From assembly GCA_003662765.1 (NCBI GenBank), contig QMYR01000003.1, positions 1 through 39,272 on the forward strand: a DNA stretch of 39,272 nucleotides, given 5' to 3'. A program made the position numbers and the translations under genes. Source of the DNA: Candidatus Thorarchaeota archaeon. GTDB lineage: Archaea > Asgardarchaeota > Thorarchaeia > Thorarchaeales > Thorarchaeaceae. Each line of letters begins with the position of its first letter. Position 1 is the stretch's first letter. A model generated the notes under the pieces. The model did no database searches, was not told where the DNA came from, and saw nothing but the letters and a program-made list of their open reading frames with translations. This document shows, piece after piece, positions 1 through 10,200 of this stretch.

Positions 1-2
1 CG

Positions 3-374
3 ATGACGTCACTTGTTTCATCTATAGTTGTTGCAACCCTTCTGACTGCAGTGTTCTTGGGAACGGCATATTCCCTAACGGCGGCTGTGGTCGAAGTTCT
101 CGGATATCCCGAGGCGGGAGTAGTTTGGACCATTGTACTTGTTCAGGCGCTGGTCTGCATGGGACTGTGGTTGTTGGGCAAGACGAATCTGGATGCACTT
201 GCGCACGATATGCTCCGAGTCTACGGCCTTCTCTGCTTCCTCTACGGTCCATTCCCCGATCCGACATTTGCCGTCTTCAGTGCCCCGTGGCTGGACTGGG
301 CCACGATACTCTTCTTGCTGGGCACGGTAGCCCTTGCTGCTGGAAACATATACTACTATTTCACATTGGCATAG
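3..374 (+). CDS. Small hydrophobic membrane protein (multiple predicted TM segments); may be 5'-truncated by the window edge
   Basis: 123-aa ORF with several long hydrophobic stretches (VVATLLTAVFLGTAYSLTAAVV, TILFLLGTVALAAGNIYYYF); followed after 12 nt by another membrane-protein ORF on the same strand. Confidence 0.6.
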   Translation: MTSLVSSIVVATLLTAVFLGTAYSLTAAVVEVLGYPEAGVVWTIVLVQALVCMGLWLLGKTNLDALAHDMLRVYGLLCFLYGPFPDPTFAVFSAPWLDWATILFLLGTVALAAGNIYYYFTLA

Positions 375-386
375 GGGTGGTAATCT

Positions 387-1073
387 ATGCTTGTCATCTC
401 CTGTTCTCTCTTGGCACTCTTCGTTGCTCTCGCGGCCTCTCTCTTGTCTTTTGGTGTTGCTGAGTATGTCGAGGTGGTCATCACAGATTCTTGTCGAGAG
501 TTGCCAACAATCCTTCAATCCCGTACCCGTCGGCCATCAATGTTGGGATCTCTTCGCCTGCAGCGTCTGCGCGCATCGATTCTTCGCTGTTACACCTCAA
601 GGCCTCTTGCGCTTGAAGTACTACTCAACGTCTTGCGCGTCATGGCCTGCGCCATGATGATTCTCGTATGGTACTTTGTGGGCGAGTTTGCGGGGTTGCT
701 GTTGCCCACCCGCATTGTGCTGGGGGTCTTATTCAGCCTGAAGTTCTTCTCAGACTACAGAGGAGCATTGCGGCTGCACAGACGAGTTGAGAGAAACCTT
801 AAGAGGGACCAGAGAAGAATCCGCCAGATTCAGGAATTAGAACCAGATCTTCAACAGCGCTATCACGCAAGATACATTGACGCCATGCTCCGTCAGTCAA
901 AGAGCCCCGCAGCAGATTTCAAGAGGTATGTCGCCTTTCTCCTTGGTCCTGACGGCCCCCCTGCTGCCGTGACGAAGAGCGTCCTACAAACGTACGCCAA
1001 CGGGACAACGGAGATTGCAGAGGTTGCAAAGGAGCTCCTAGCGCGCTACTTTGGAGCAGAAACGGCATCGTAG
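387..1073 (+). CDS. Membrane protein with a cytoplasmic, charged C-terminal half; unknown family
   Basis: 228-aa ORF; N-terminal TM segment, central hydrophobic pair, then basic helical region RLHRRVERNLKRDQRRIRQIQELEPDLQQRY. Confidence 0.65.
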   Translation: MLVISCSLLALFVALAASLLSFGVAEYVEVVITDSCRELPTILQSRTRRPSMLGSLRLQRLRASILRCYTSRPLALEVLLNVLRVMACAMMILVWYFVGEFAGLLLPTRIVLGVLFSLKFFSDYRGALRLHRRVERNLKRDQRRIRQIQELEPDLQQRYHARYIDAMLRQSKSPAADFKRYVAFLLGPDGPPAAVTKSVLQTYANGTTEIAEVAKELLARYFGAETAS

Positions 1074-1635
1074 GAAGGCCCTCGGCATTCGCTTGTGGTA
1101 TGCTTGTTCAGCATGAAGACTGAGCTGGTCACCAGATGAATGTGTAGGTCAGACACGGAAGACTCAATTGGAAACACGCGATGGAGCTCCACTCGCTGAG
1201 TGCGACAATGCCTCAAGGGTGATTAAGTACGTGGCGGTTCTGGGGTACTGCTACTCGTCCTATGACGTTGTGGAGATGCGCGTCCACGATATCAATGTGG
1301 TCGCGGACTTCAACAGGCACGACCCGACGCTGTCCGATTCGGACGCACCGGTGGTTGATAATGGAGTTGTTGTGACTCTCGGCTGTCTTTGCGATGGCTG
1401 GGTTTCTTCTGACATTTGATATCAATACGCGTCACCTGACTGCGGAAATCTCCAGGTGTGGTCTAGTTATCGCTTCGTGAGTGTGTGGCCCAGCCAATCT
1501 GGTCCCAGCACTCTGTACTACCTCCGCTGGCTTTTCACACAGCGCCCCCTTCGCGACAATGCTTAAGTGCTTTGGATACATCCCACAGGATGACCCAATA
1601 ACAATAGCAATGTGAGGTGAAAAACGAAATGGGTA

Positions 1636-2046
1636 GTGACATGTCCCCTGCCCATCAGTGTCGGGTCCCGCACCAGGGTGATTGCCAAATTCGCCCCGGA
1701 GGCGGACGTCTTCTTCAGTGAGACTGAGGTTTCACAGTGCGAGAGCTGTCCAGCTTTCAGGTCTTTGATGCGTTCGTTTCTGTTGCTGGCCGAGATGCGC
1801 CTGACAAAAACGCAGAAGACTGTATTGAGAGCCAGTGCAGAGGTTCTCAGGTTTCATGAGCTCACCATGACGGCTCTTGCGGACGTAGTCTCTCGGCGAA
1901 CGGGCATCCCATATTCCACTGTAAAGTGGAACCTACGATCCTTGGCTGAGCTCGGTTTCATAAACGGTGGAACTCTCAAGTCGAGGGGCCGAAGGGCCGA
2001 GTTGACGGGACCAGCGACGATGCTGGTGAGGCATTTGACGGACTGA
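1636..2046 (+). CDS. Winged-helix DNA-binding protein
   Basis: 136-aa ORF (GTG start); LTKTQKTVLRASAEVLRFHELTMTALADVVSRRTGIPYSTVKWNLRSLAELGFINGG reads as a wHTH; N-terminal CESC motif. Confidence 0.6.
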   Translation: MTCPLPISVGSRTRVIAKFAPEADVFFSETEVSQCESCPAFRSLMRSFLLLAEMRLTKTQKTVLRASAEVLRFHELTMTALADVVSRRTGIPYSTVKWNLRSLAELGFINGGTLKSRGRRAELTGPATMLVRHLTD

Positions 2047-2161
2047 GGTTCCTCGGCGCCCTCAGGTGCCAATCCTCTGCCAAACACTTGGAAATGACGC
2101 AGCGAAGGTTCGGGGTGCTTGCCCGTCCTCCGCAGGCACTGCAGGGCTTTACGTGCCAGCA

Positions 2162-2887
2162 TCATCGGATCTTCTCTGCGAATATCTCCCATGCCCTGGC
2201 CGTTTCCTTTCTCACGTGGTCTTCTGTTTCTCCAGCTGCCATGACCAAGTCTATCGACACGGTCTGTCCCGGAGCCAGTGTGCCGAGGTTCCACTGGAGA
2301 GCTGCGGCCACGTCCTGTGGGCCACAGGCACTGTTCTGTTGGAGGTCGCGTCGGCTTCTACCCAGCCTCAGTCTTGTGGGAGCGGTGATGTCCCAGCCGT
2401 CGGGTTTCGGCCGGGACGCGAGTGTGACCCACAACGGAGTCGCGTCACACAGAGTCGCAACTCTTGTTTCTGGATCGACGAAGCCGCTGTCGTCCTTGTA
2501 GCTATGTGGGCCACCGAGATCAAAGTCCATCAGACCGTATACCCTTAGGTCTTCAATCTCGGTGTTCGTCAGATTCGTGGAGGTATGCTGCATGAGCAGC
2601 ACGGGGCTGTCGAGGCTCCAGAGCGATATGCGCAGCGACATGACTGGTGCCTCTGCATCACGGGGCGTGTGATTGAACTCAACAGTAGCCCCCCCTCTGG
2701 TGTTGACTACCCTCGGTTGAGAGTACGTTTCTCCCTCGATGGCCCTTGCAAACTGCACCTTCCCGTTGTGGATGTATGACAGCCAGAATCCCCCTTGGCT
2801 GTTGTGAGGGTTCTTCAACAGCAGACGCTCCATTCCGCTCGAGTCGATCAGACTGAGGCGACGGAGGTAGAATCCTTGGCGACCCAA
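2162..2887 (-). CDS. Probable beta-sandwich carbohydrate-related protein (glucodextranase/GH15 N-domain-like), tentative
   Basis: 241-aa ORF; alternating beta-rich pattern (RLSLIDSSGMERLLLKNPHNSQGGFWLSYIHNGKVQFARAIEGET, NLGTLAPGQTVSIDLVMAAGET) of the type seen in N-terminal domains of GH15-like proteins; start codon uncertain. Confidence 0.45.
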   Translation of the reverse strand: MGRQGFYLRRLSLIDSSGMERLLLKNPHNSQGGFWLSYIHNGKVQFARAIEGETYSQPRVVNTRGGATVEFNHTPRDAEAPVMSLRISLWSLDSPVLLMQHTSTNLTNTEIEDLRVYGLMDFDLGGPHSYKDDSGFVDPETRVATLCDATPLWVTLASRPKPDGWDITAPTRLRLGRSRRDLQQNSACGPQDVAAALQWNLGTLAPGQTVSIDLVMAAGETEDHVRKETARAWEIFAEKIR

Positions 2888-3113
2888 TCCTCAAGATATG
2901 CACTCCACGGAGAATGCCACATCCAACCGTGGGTGTCGCCGTCCTGTGTTCATTACCTCTGCCATGACAGTCACCGATTCTTGGTGTCCTATCGGCAGCA
3001 GCCATAATAAACATAGTCGGCTGGCCGAAACAGTCCACCGTACATTGCTTCCTAGCTCGCAAACTTGATATGTGGTGCTAAGGCCGGAATCGTGACTCAG
3101 GTGGACACCAGTC

Positions 3114-4349
3114 ATGACCACACTCACAATCCCACAGCTTGAAAAGTGGTTTAGGAAACGCCTCCGGGCGAAGTCTAAGGACTTTATCAAGAAGGCTGAG
3201 AAGACGTACAAGGTCGTTGATCGCGCCCTGAAGGATGTGCAGTCCGTAGCTCGCGATCTCAGGAATGCAAGTTCTGACGATGACGCCGAGGTTGAGGGTA
3301 TTGCGACCCGTTTTGCAATGAAGATTGATGAGATTGTTGCTGAGTTCGACCTACGCAAGGAGATAACCTATGAGGGCACAGAAGCCATGCAGGCCGAGAT
3401 TCAGAGGTTTATCCAAGAGCTGTGGGGCGCCGGTGCAAGGTGGATTAAGCGGATGGATAAGCGTCACAAGGGCGCAATCAAGCAGCTGGACGCTTACATG
3501 AAGGACCTCATCAATGCCATGAAGACCATCGGAAAGCTCCTCTATGAGTACAGCTGGTTGAAGGACATTGAACGGATTGGCGCGAGAATCGAGACCCTGC
3601 GCGACCTCACGTATGGGAGAGAACTATACGAGGAGAGCATCCGCCAGGTACTGAGCAGGATTGAGCAGGCTCAGAGGGAATATGAAGAAGCAAAGAAGGC
3701 TCTTGAGGAGTTCAGGACCACTTCAAATGTGTCGGAGATATTGAGCCTAGATGAGCAAGCCGACCACCTCTCGGGTCTTCTCAGGATGAAGCTCAACACG
3801 CTGAAGAAGCCGGTCAAGAAATTTCTTCAGCACGACACAGGCGTCAGGGTAAGTCCTGCTGGTTCAAGAGCGCTCAATGACTATTTCGAGAATCCGTATC
3901 ATGCCATAGCAGAGGAGCCCGACGGTTATCCGGGGCTTATTGAGGGGCTTGAGGCGTTGAAACAGGCGATTGAGGAGGGAAAGCTGCCCCTCAAGGATAG
4001 GCTCGCGCGGCGAGCAATAGAAGAGATTGAGCGGATCAAGAAGGGCGGTCTTGCGGACCTCCAAGCACAGGCGAAGGATGTGGAGTCGAAGCGACGCGCA
4101 TATGCTGGTTCCGATGTGTACAAGAAGGCCGCAGAGCTTGAGGAGCGCTTTGAAGAGGCCAGGAAGAACCTCGAGTATCACAAGAACGATCTGTTGAGAA
4201 TACGAGATGAGATTCAGCGCCAACTAGAGAAAGTCACTGAGTTTAGAGAACGCATCGAGAAGGAGATTGAGGATGCCTTCGGAGAGACGGTCACAATCGA
4301 TGTCGGTGAAACCTTGGAGCCTCTTCTTGTCAAGTGTGCAATAGACTGA
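3114..4349 (+). CDS. Long coiled-coil protein, unknown function
   Basis: 411-aa ORF rich in E/K/R/L/A heptad-like segments (LEERFEEARKNLEYHKNDLLRIRDEIQRQLEKVTEFRERIEKEIEDAF). Confidence 0.75.
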   Translation: MTTLTIPQLEKWFRKRLRAKSKDFIKKAEKTYKVVDRALKDVQSVARDLRNASSDDDAEVEGIATRFAMKIDEIVAEFDLRKEITYEGTEAMQAEIQRFIQELWGAGARWIKRMDKRHKGAIKQLDAYMKDLINAMKTIGKLLYEYSWLKDIERIGARIETLRDLTYGRELYEESIRQVLSRIEQAQREYEEAKKALEEFRTTSNVSEILSLDEQADHLSGLLRMKLNTLKKPVKKFLQHDTGVRVSPAGSRALNDYFENPYHAIAEEPDGYPGLIEGLEALKQAIEEGKLPLKDRLARRAIEEIERIKKGGLADLQAQAKDVESKRRAYAGSDVYKKAAELEERFEEARKNLEYHKNDLLRIRDEIQRQLEKVTEFRERIEKEIEDAFGETVTIDVGETLEPLLVKCAID

Positions 4350-4365
4350 ACTTGGGGGGTCCTCG

Positions 4366-5181
4366 TTGAGAGTCCTCGTCACGTCCGAGAGGGACATCGC
4401 TAGCCAGACGATTTGGAGAATCCTAGTAGAAGAACACGGATTTCGTGACACTGGAGATACTTTTGAGGGCAATCCAATCTTCGCCCTCGGTGACTCGACC
4501 TTATTGATTACCAGTAGTCGCGACCTGATCGATTGCGGACACCTGGAGCAGACCTTTGATGCGGAAGTCTTTATCTTTTGTTCGCGTCACAAAGCAAAGT
4601 CAGGTCGCCCCGGTCTCTTGGTGCACAGCACGGGTAACTTCGGTGATGAAGCTGCCTTTGGCGGGGAGCCACGAAGCCTCTCGGTTTCTACGGCAAGCTT
4701 GGTCGCATGTGCGTTGCGGGCACTGTTCCGTGAACGCGAGGAGCGGGGTCTCGAAGAGTTTGATGTCACCATGGAGGTCACTCATCATGGCCCCACGAGA
4801 ATGCGTACGCCACTAGTCTTCGTGGAGTTGGGAAGCGATGAGGAGCACTGGACGCACGAGGAGGGGGCGCGGGCTGTTGCTGCAGCAGCACTGGAGTGTG
4901 CGCGCGCGCCGTTTGGAGATCGCGCTGCTATCGGTTTCGGTGGGACACATTATGCAAACAAGTTCAACAGGGTTGTGCTCGCCGAGGAGTACATAGTGGG
5001 TCACATGGCACCTAAGTACGCACTAGACACAATCACTCCTGCGATGATTCGCCAGATGGTGTTACGCTCAAGGGAGCGTGTTGTGATGGCCCTAATTGAC
5101 TGGAAGGGTACGAATGCGAGTCAGCGGGCTGCTGTGTTACCAGTACTTGAAGAGCTGGGCTTGGAGATGGTCCGCCTTTGA
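4366..5181 (+). CDS. dtdA: D-aminoacyl-tRNA deacylase, archaeal/DTD2 type
   Basis: 271-aa ORF (TTG start) with family-typical segments: VTHHGPTRMRTPLVFVELGS, GFGGTHYANKFNRVVL, YIVGHMAPKYAL. Confidence 0.85.
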   Translation: MRVLVTSERDIASQTIWRILVEEHGFRDTGDTFEGNPIFALGDSTLLITSSRDLIDCGHLEQTFDAEVFIFCSRHKAKSGRPGLLVHSTGNFGDEAAFGGEPRSLSVSTASLVACALRALFREREERGLEEFDVTMEVTHHGPTRMRTPLVFVELGSDEEHWTHEEGARAVAAAALECARAPFGDRAAIGFGGTHYANKFNRVVLAEEYIVGHMAPKYALDTITPAMIRQMVLRSRERVVMALIDWKGTNASQRAAVLPVLEELGLEMVRL

Positions 5182-5272
5182 CAGCTGGCACGGCTGCAGA
5201 TATCGCCGAAAGGCTAAATACCCATAAGTGACAACCCGCCCCATATCGCGCCTAGATGCAAGAGGGGAAATC

Positions 5273-6208
5273 ATGGCGGCTGACGAACAAGTGCGAATTG
5301 ATAGTCTTGAAAAGACGGTCGAGAAACTTGTTTCTGAGATCTCAGACCTACGAGAGGTCGTCAAGGCATTGTCTGAAGACTCTGGCGTTTCTGACTCCGT
5401 GAAGGAGCTGGGCCAGTCCGTTGCTGAGATGAAGAGCCAACTGGACGGAATTGCAAAGATTGATGATGTTCTCTCGACAATTGGGGGACTTCGCGACGAA
5501 ATCTCCGCCATGAAGGAGTCATCGGAATCAGACGAGATGAACAAGAAACTCGACGACATTCTCAGCTCAATCTCGGGCCTTGGGAAGAGTATCCAGCAGG
5601 TCCACGACAGACAGGACATGTCAGACATCACGAGCAGGCTTGATGACCTCCATAAGCGACTTGAGGTCCTGACGGGTCTTGGCGAGAGAGTGGACGAGCT
5701 TCACAGCACATTCGAAGAAACGAAAGAGATAGTCAGCATAATCGTCCGCCAGCTAGACGACATTGAGCGGAAGTACAACAAGGCACTCAGCGAGGTATCA
5801 GAGGCACTTGCTCTCGTCCGGAAAGTCGCGGAGTCTGGTCCTCCTCCCGTGACTGCACCTACCGAACCGACACCTCCGCCAGAGAGAGCACCCCCGAAAA
5901 AGAAGCCCCGCAAGGTGTCAGGCAAGGCCCTTCCGTCGACGATTGACGCAATCATGGAGCAGCTCCTCGAACTGGTGACTCCTCATACCGAGGCTGTCGA
6001 GATGGCAAGGGCATTGGAGGAAACTAGGGATCGTCTCACCGACCTGATAAAGGAGCACACTCCTGTGATATTCCAGTTCGGGAAGATGGCCCGCGAGCTC
6101 AAGTCCTATCCCCCCACGGCGACTCTTAACGAGAACGACATCGCACGTCTCAACAAGGAGATTCGGTCGTGGACTGCCAAGCTAAAGGAAGTTGCGAAAG
6201 GACAATAG
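5273..6208 (+). CDS. Coiled-coil protein with Pro-rich linker and helical C-terminal domain
   Basis: ATG at 5273 (MAADEQVRIDSLEKTVEKLVSEISDLREVVKAL...); heptad-like N-terminal part, linker PPPVTAPTEPTPPPERAPPKKKPRK, helical C-terminus. Confidence 0.75.
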   Translation: MAADEQVRIDSLEKTVEKLVSEISDLREVVKALSEDSGVSDSVKELGQSVAEMKSQLDGIAKIDDVLSTIGGLRDEISAMKESSESDEMNKKLDDILSSISGLGKSIQQVHDRQDMSDITSRLDDLHKRLEVLTGLGERVDELHSTFEETKEIVSIIVRQLDDIERKYNKALSEVSEALALVRKVAESGPPPVTAPTEPTPPPERAPPKKKPRKVSGKALPSTIDAIMEQLLELVTPHTEAVEMARALEETRDRLTDLIKEHTPVIFQFGKMARELKSYPPTATLNENDIARLNKEIRSWTAKLKEVAKGQ

Positions 6209-6350
6209 ACCACGGATTTGTCCGCTAGGCCGACAGACATCTCGAATATGTCCATAGATTTATCTCTCCGCACTGGGAAATGCTGCTCGACTCCGTCTTC
6301 GGAGCGCCTTGCTAGCGTCCTGACCCGGCAATCTATACCTTAACGGCAGG

Positions 6351-7175
6351 GTGATCCTAACAATGCACTTGCAGGAGAACGCAGACCTACTTGCAAAGAG
6401 GATTAGACTCTTGAATCCTGACGCGGATCGTTATCTTGCACGCGAATTCATGGAACTTCACGAGGACAAGTGTACTCGATGTCAGGAGGACCGTCTCGGG
6501 TGCACAGTGAGGCCGGCGTGCAAGGACCGCAACTTTCTCAACATGCTAGTTGAAATTGGCGTACCTCCGCGCGACCTACCAAGATTCTGCTATTCTCAGT
6601 ACTTAGTTCAGATAAGACGTTACATCTTGGAGAAAAAGGGTCGTGGGATGACTGACCGCCGAATACCAATCAACGATCTCCTCTCTGCACTAAAGATGAG
6701 TTCAATCCGCCAGTTCACGACACGCTTCAACAAGCTCTGGAGTCGCCGGGCGCGCATCCGTGAGGGTGACACACTCATTGTGGCTGGTGACAACTTGCTG
6801 TTTCACTTTGATTTTGCCCGTGGGATAGTTGAACTGAACCCATGGCACAAGGAGATACAGTCGTTCGAGGTGTTTGATTGCTATGTACGCCTTTTGTCCC
6901 AGTATCATGGGGTCGAGGCGGAAACATTCGACGCGACATTGAACTGGTGGGTGTTGATGGTCAGCGTGGGATCAGTCAATCGCGGCAAAGTTGAGAAGGG
7001 CCTCTCCGAGCTTCGGGATAGATTCGAGGCCCTTCATCTCGTGGAGCTCGATGCTGGGACTGCGATACAGGCCGAGGTAGTCGCAGGTGGCAGCGAGCCT
7101 TCAATCAATGTGGGGGCCCTCAGAATGCTGTTCTCGTTGGCTTCTGAGGGGAGCACGGGCGAAACGTGGGCGTGA
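6351..7175 (+). CDS. Unknown protein with N-terminal Cys cluster (possible metal site)
   Basis: 274-aa ORF; CTRCQEDRLGCTVRPAC (CX2CX6CX5C); likely co-transcribed with the downstream coiled-coil gene (35-nt gap). An in-frame ATG at 6363 is an alternative start. Confidence 0.65.
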   Translation: MILTMHLQENADLLAKRIRLLNPDADRYLAREFMELHEDKCTRCQEDRLGCTVRPACKDRNFLNMLVEIGVPPRDLPRFCYSQYLVQIRRYILEKKGRGMTDRRIPINDLLSALKMSSIRQFTTRFNKLWSRRARIREGDTLIVAGDNLLFHFDFARGIVELNPWHKEIQSFEVFDCYVRLLSQYHGVEAETFDATLNWWVLMVSVGSVNRGKVEKGLSELRDRFEALHLVELDAGTAIQAEVVAGGSEPSINVGALRMLFSLASEGSTGETWA

Positions 7176-7209
7176 CAAACGGAGCAATCCGTCAAGAGGT
7201 GGGAATGAC

Positions 7210-10200
7210 ATGAGCGGATCTGAAGCTGTGGAGAAGGCGATACCAGTACTGACCAAACATCTGGGTCTTACACCGACCGAGTCGAAAGTCCTCCTACCCA
7301 TCTATGTGGGCGGGAACATGACGCTGGGCGCGATAGCGCTCCTGTCCGGCCTATCGAAGGCGCGGGCCGAAAAGGCTCTTCGGAGTCTACTAGACAAGGG
7401 CCTCATAGTCAGGATTGAGGGCGTCGTACCAATCTATCGTGCCCTTCCTCCGAGTCTCGCACTGGCAGACGTCTTGGCCAACGTGGTCGAGGACATGAAA
7501 GCCTTCTCGGACAGAATACAGTCATCTGTTGATGAGGGGATTGCAAAGGCGGAAGACACGGTCAAGAAAGTCACTGATGAGCGTCATGTACGAATGGAGC
7601 GGCTTCGCAACGAGTTCGAGTCGTATGAGGCAGGCGTGCTGGACACGGTGCGCGAGCAGACCGAACAAATGGTCCGAACAACGAGTGAGGCGCTAGCCGA
7701 ATTCTTCTCCACTGTGGAATCCACCATGAATAGTCTGGCCGCCCACCTCGAAGACAGCATCGGTGATGAGCTCTCGTCCTTTCAACGTGATCTTGACGAG
7801 ATTCAAGAGTCACTTGATTCCCGTCTATCTGCTCTCTCCACAGAACTGGATGCCGCCGTGTCGTCCGAAAAGGCATCGACGATGAAGACGGTCGAAGAGC
7901 TCACTCATCATGCGGAATCACTGATTGACGAGGCTCACAACGCTGTCAAGTCGACCATAGCAGATGCGGAGTCGCGGCTGCGTGCCATTGTTGTCGACAC
8001 TGCTGAAACGCTTCGCCGCAGGGGGGACTCGTTGTCCTCCGAGGCACTTGAGGTCCTAGCGTCAGCATCAGACGAGCTGGAGGCCACGGTAGAACACTTG
8101 AAGGCTGAGCTGAGCAGCACCTACGTTCAGGCTCGCGAGCTCGTTGCTGGACTGATGACGCGAACCAAGAAGATCAATGAGGAATATGCTGCGCTTGTTT
8201 CTGGGATGATTGAGGACGCCATTGGCGTAACTAGTTCGATGCGGGGTGACATTGAAGACTGGAAGCATGAGGTCACCACCCTCGTCGAGAGTACCTCACA
8301 GACGGTCACTAACCATCTGAACCAGATCTCGGCTATTGATGCGTCGTATTTGGATGGTGTCGAGAATGTTCTCAGCTCACACATGGAGCAGTCATCATCT
8401 CTCCTGAGCAACGAGTATGCGGAGCTGCGCAAACTTGTGTCGTCGGTCCGGGACGACTTTGAGTCACTCCTCTCTTCAGGGCGCTCAGTCGTGGTTGACA
8501 TGCTTCAAGCTCAGAATGCCGAGGAGCTGGAGCGGCTCAAGCAGGCTCAGGAGGACCTCTTTTCGAAGCTCGGTAGCGGGACGCGGAAGACACAGACTGC
8601 GCTTAAGAAACAGGTTCAGGAAACTATCGAGAGCATCAACAGCATCTTCGAGACTGAGGTGAACGAACTCTCGACGCTCGTGAAGAACATGGACAGCAGA
8701 CTAAGATCCGCATTCTCATCCGTCATCTCGTCGTTGTCCACACGGAATGAAACCGTGTTGAGCGGAGCAGAGAAGTTTGTCGAGGACTTCGAGGGGACCT
8801 TCGGGGTTCAGCTTACTGAGATACTCAACCGTTTCTCCACCCAAATAGCCGAACAGGCCAATGCCACAAAGGAACTGTACGAGAGCATAAACGCACGGCT
8901 AGATGAGAGGCTTGCCGAGAGCGTATCAACAATTCGGTCGCATGCAGAGGGAGTAGAAACTGAGATTGAGTCAGCGATTGCCGACCAGGTGGAACGAATT
9001 GATCGGCATGCAGAGGGGATTAGACAAGAATTCCATGTGCACATGGAAGACATCACTCAACAGTTCATCTCACTGGTGCAGGGTCTTGAGGTCGCTTTCA
9101 ACGGTCTATTGACGAACCAGACCATGGAGGCCCGCGACCTTGTCAGATCCAACCATGTGGCCTTCAGAGAGGCCATTCGCCGCGAGATTGCCAACCTGAA
9201 AGAGGACTCACTGCGGCTCCAGCAGGAGTACGCCTCTGAGATAGGCGCTCGAATTGACGAAGTCATCGAGTCTGCTGCTGAGGCGAGGAGAGCCCTTGAG
9301 GAACTGACGAGTGCCAAGCGTGCGCAGGTTTCTCAGGGGCTGCACGAAACTCTCGATGGCATCGAAAAGGTCTTGGAGGGAATTGAGAACAGCCTCCGGG
9401 ACATTGAACGGGGATCCATCAGGCAGATGGGTGAGACCCTCGTTCAGCTCACGCGCGAGTTCGAGTCATCAATGGTCGGTGCTCGGGAAACAATTGCTGA
9501 GCGCTTGGAGAACGCGCAGGAGATGGTCGCATCGAGCTTGCGGAAGAGTATTACCAATGCACGAAATGCGGCAGAGTCGTTTGTCACCGAGGAAACCGAC
9601 CATCGTCAGCGTTTTGTTGCTGATACGAGCAAGAAGCTGGATAGTGTTGCCACCGAGATTGGGAACGAGGTTTCTGCGAAGTTTGATGTGTATAGTACAC
9701 GGCTAAAAGAGCGGGAGTCCGAGAGCGTCAGGCTCCGTGCTCAGATGCGTGATGAGGTCATTTCCGTTATGAAGCAGCGTCGTGCGCAGGCTGTCGAGTC
9801 GCTGGAGGGTGCGTCAGCGTGGGTTGACTCGACGATGGGGAACATCACAGCATCACTAGAGACTCTCGCAGAGAAGCTCAACAACGACATAACAGTCGTT
9901 CAGCAGGGGCTTGCGAAGGCTTCAAGTAATGCCTCTGAAACGGTCCTCAACAAGGGTACCCAATCCATTGCCAAGATTGAAACATCCACACTGGACCTCA
10001 TCAAGCAAGTCGAGTCTATGTTGAGTCAGCACGTGACAGATCTGACTGAGAGTGCCTCCGCACAGATAGACAGGTCCCGCGACAGCATAACCAGCTTTCG
10101 GGAAGGCATCAAGGAGCTGGCCGACTCGGTTTCTGAGACTACAAGTATGTCGGTCGATGAGGCTCAGGCAGAAATACACCGGCTACTTGGTGGCCGTGTC

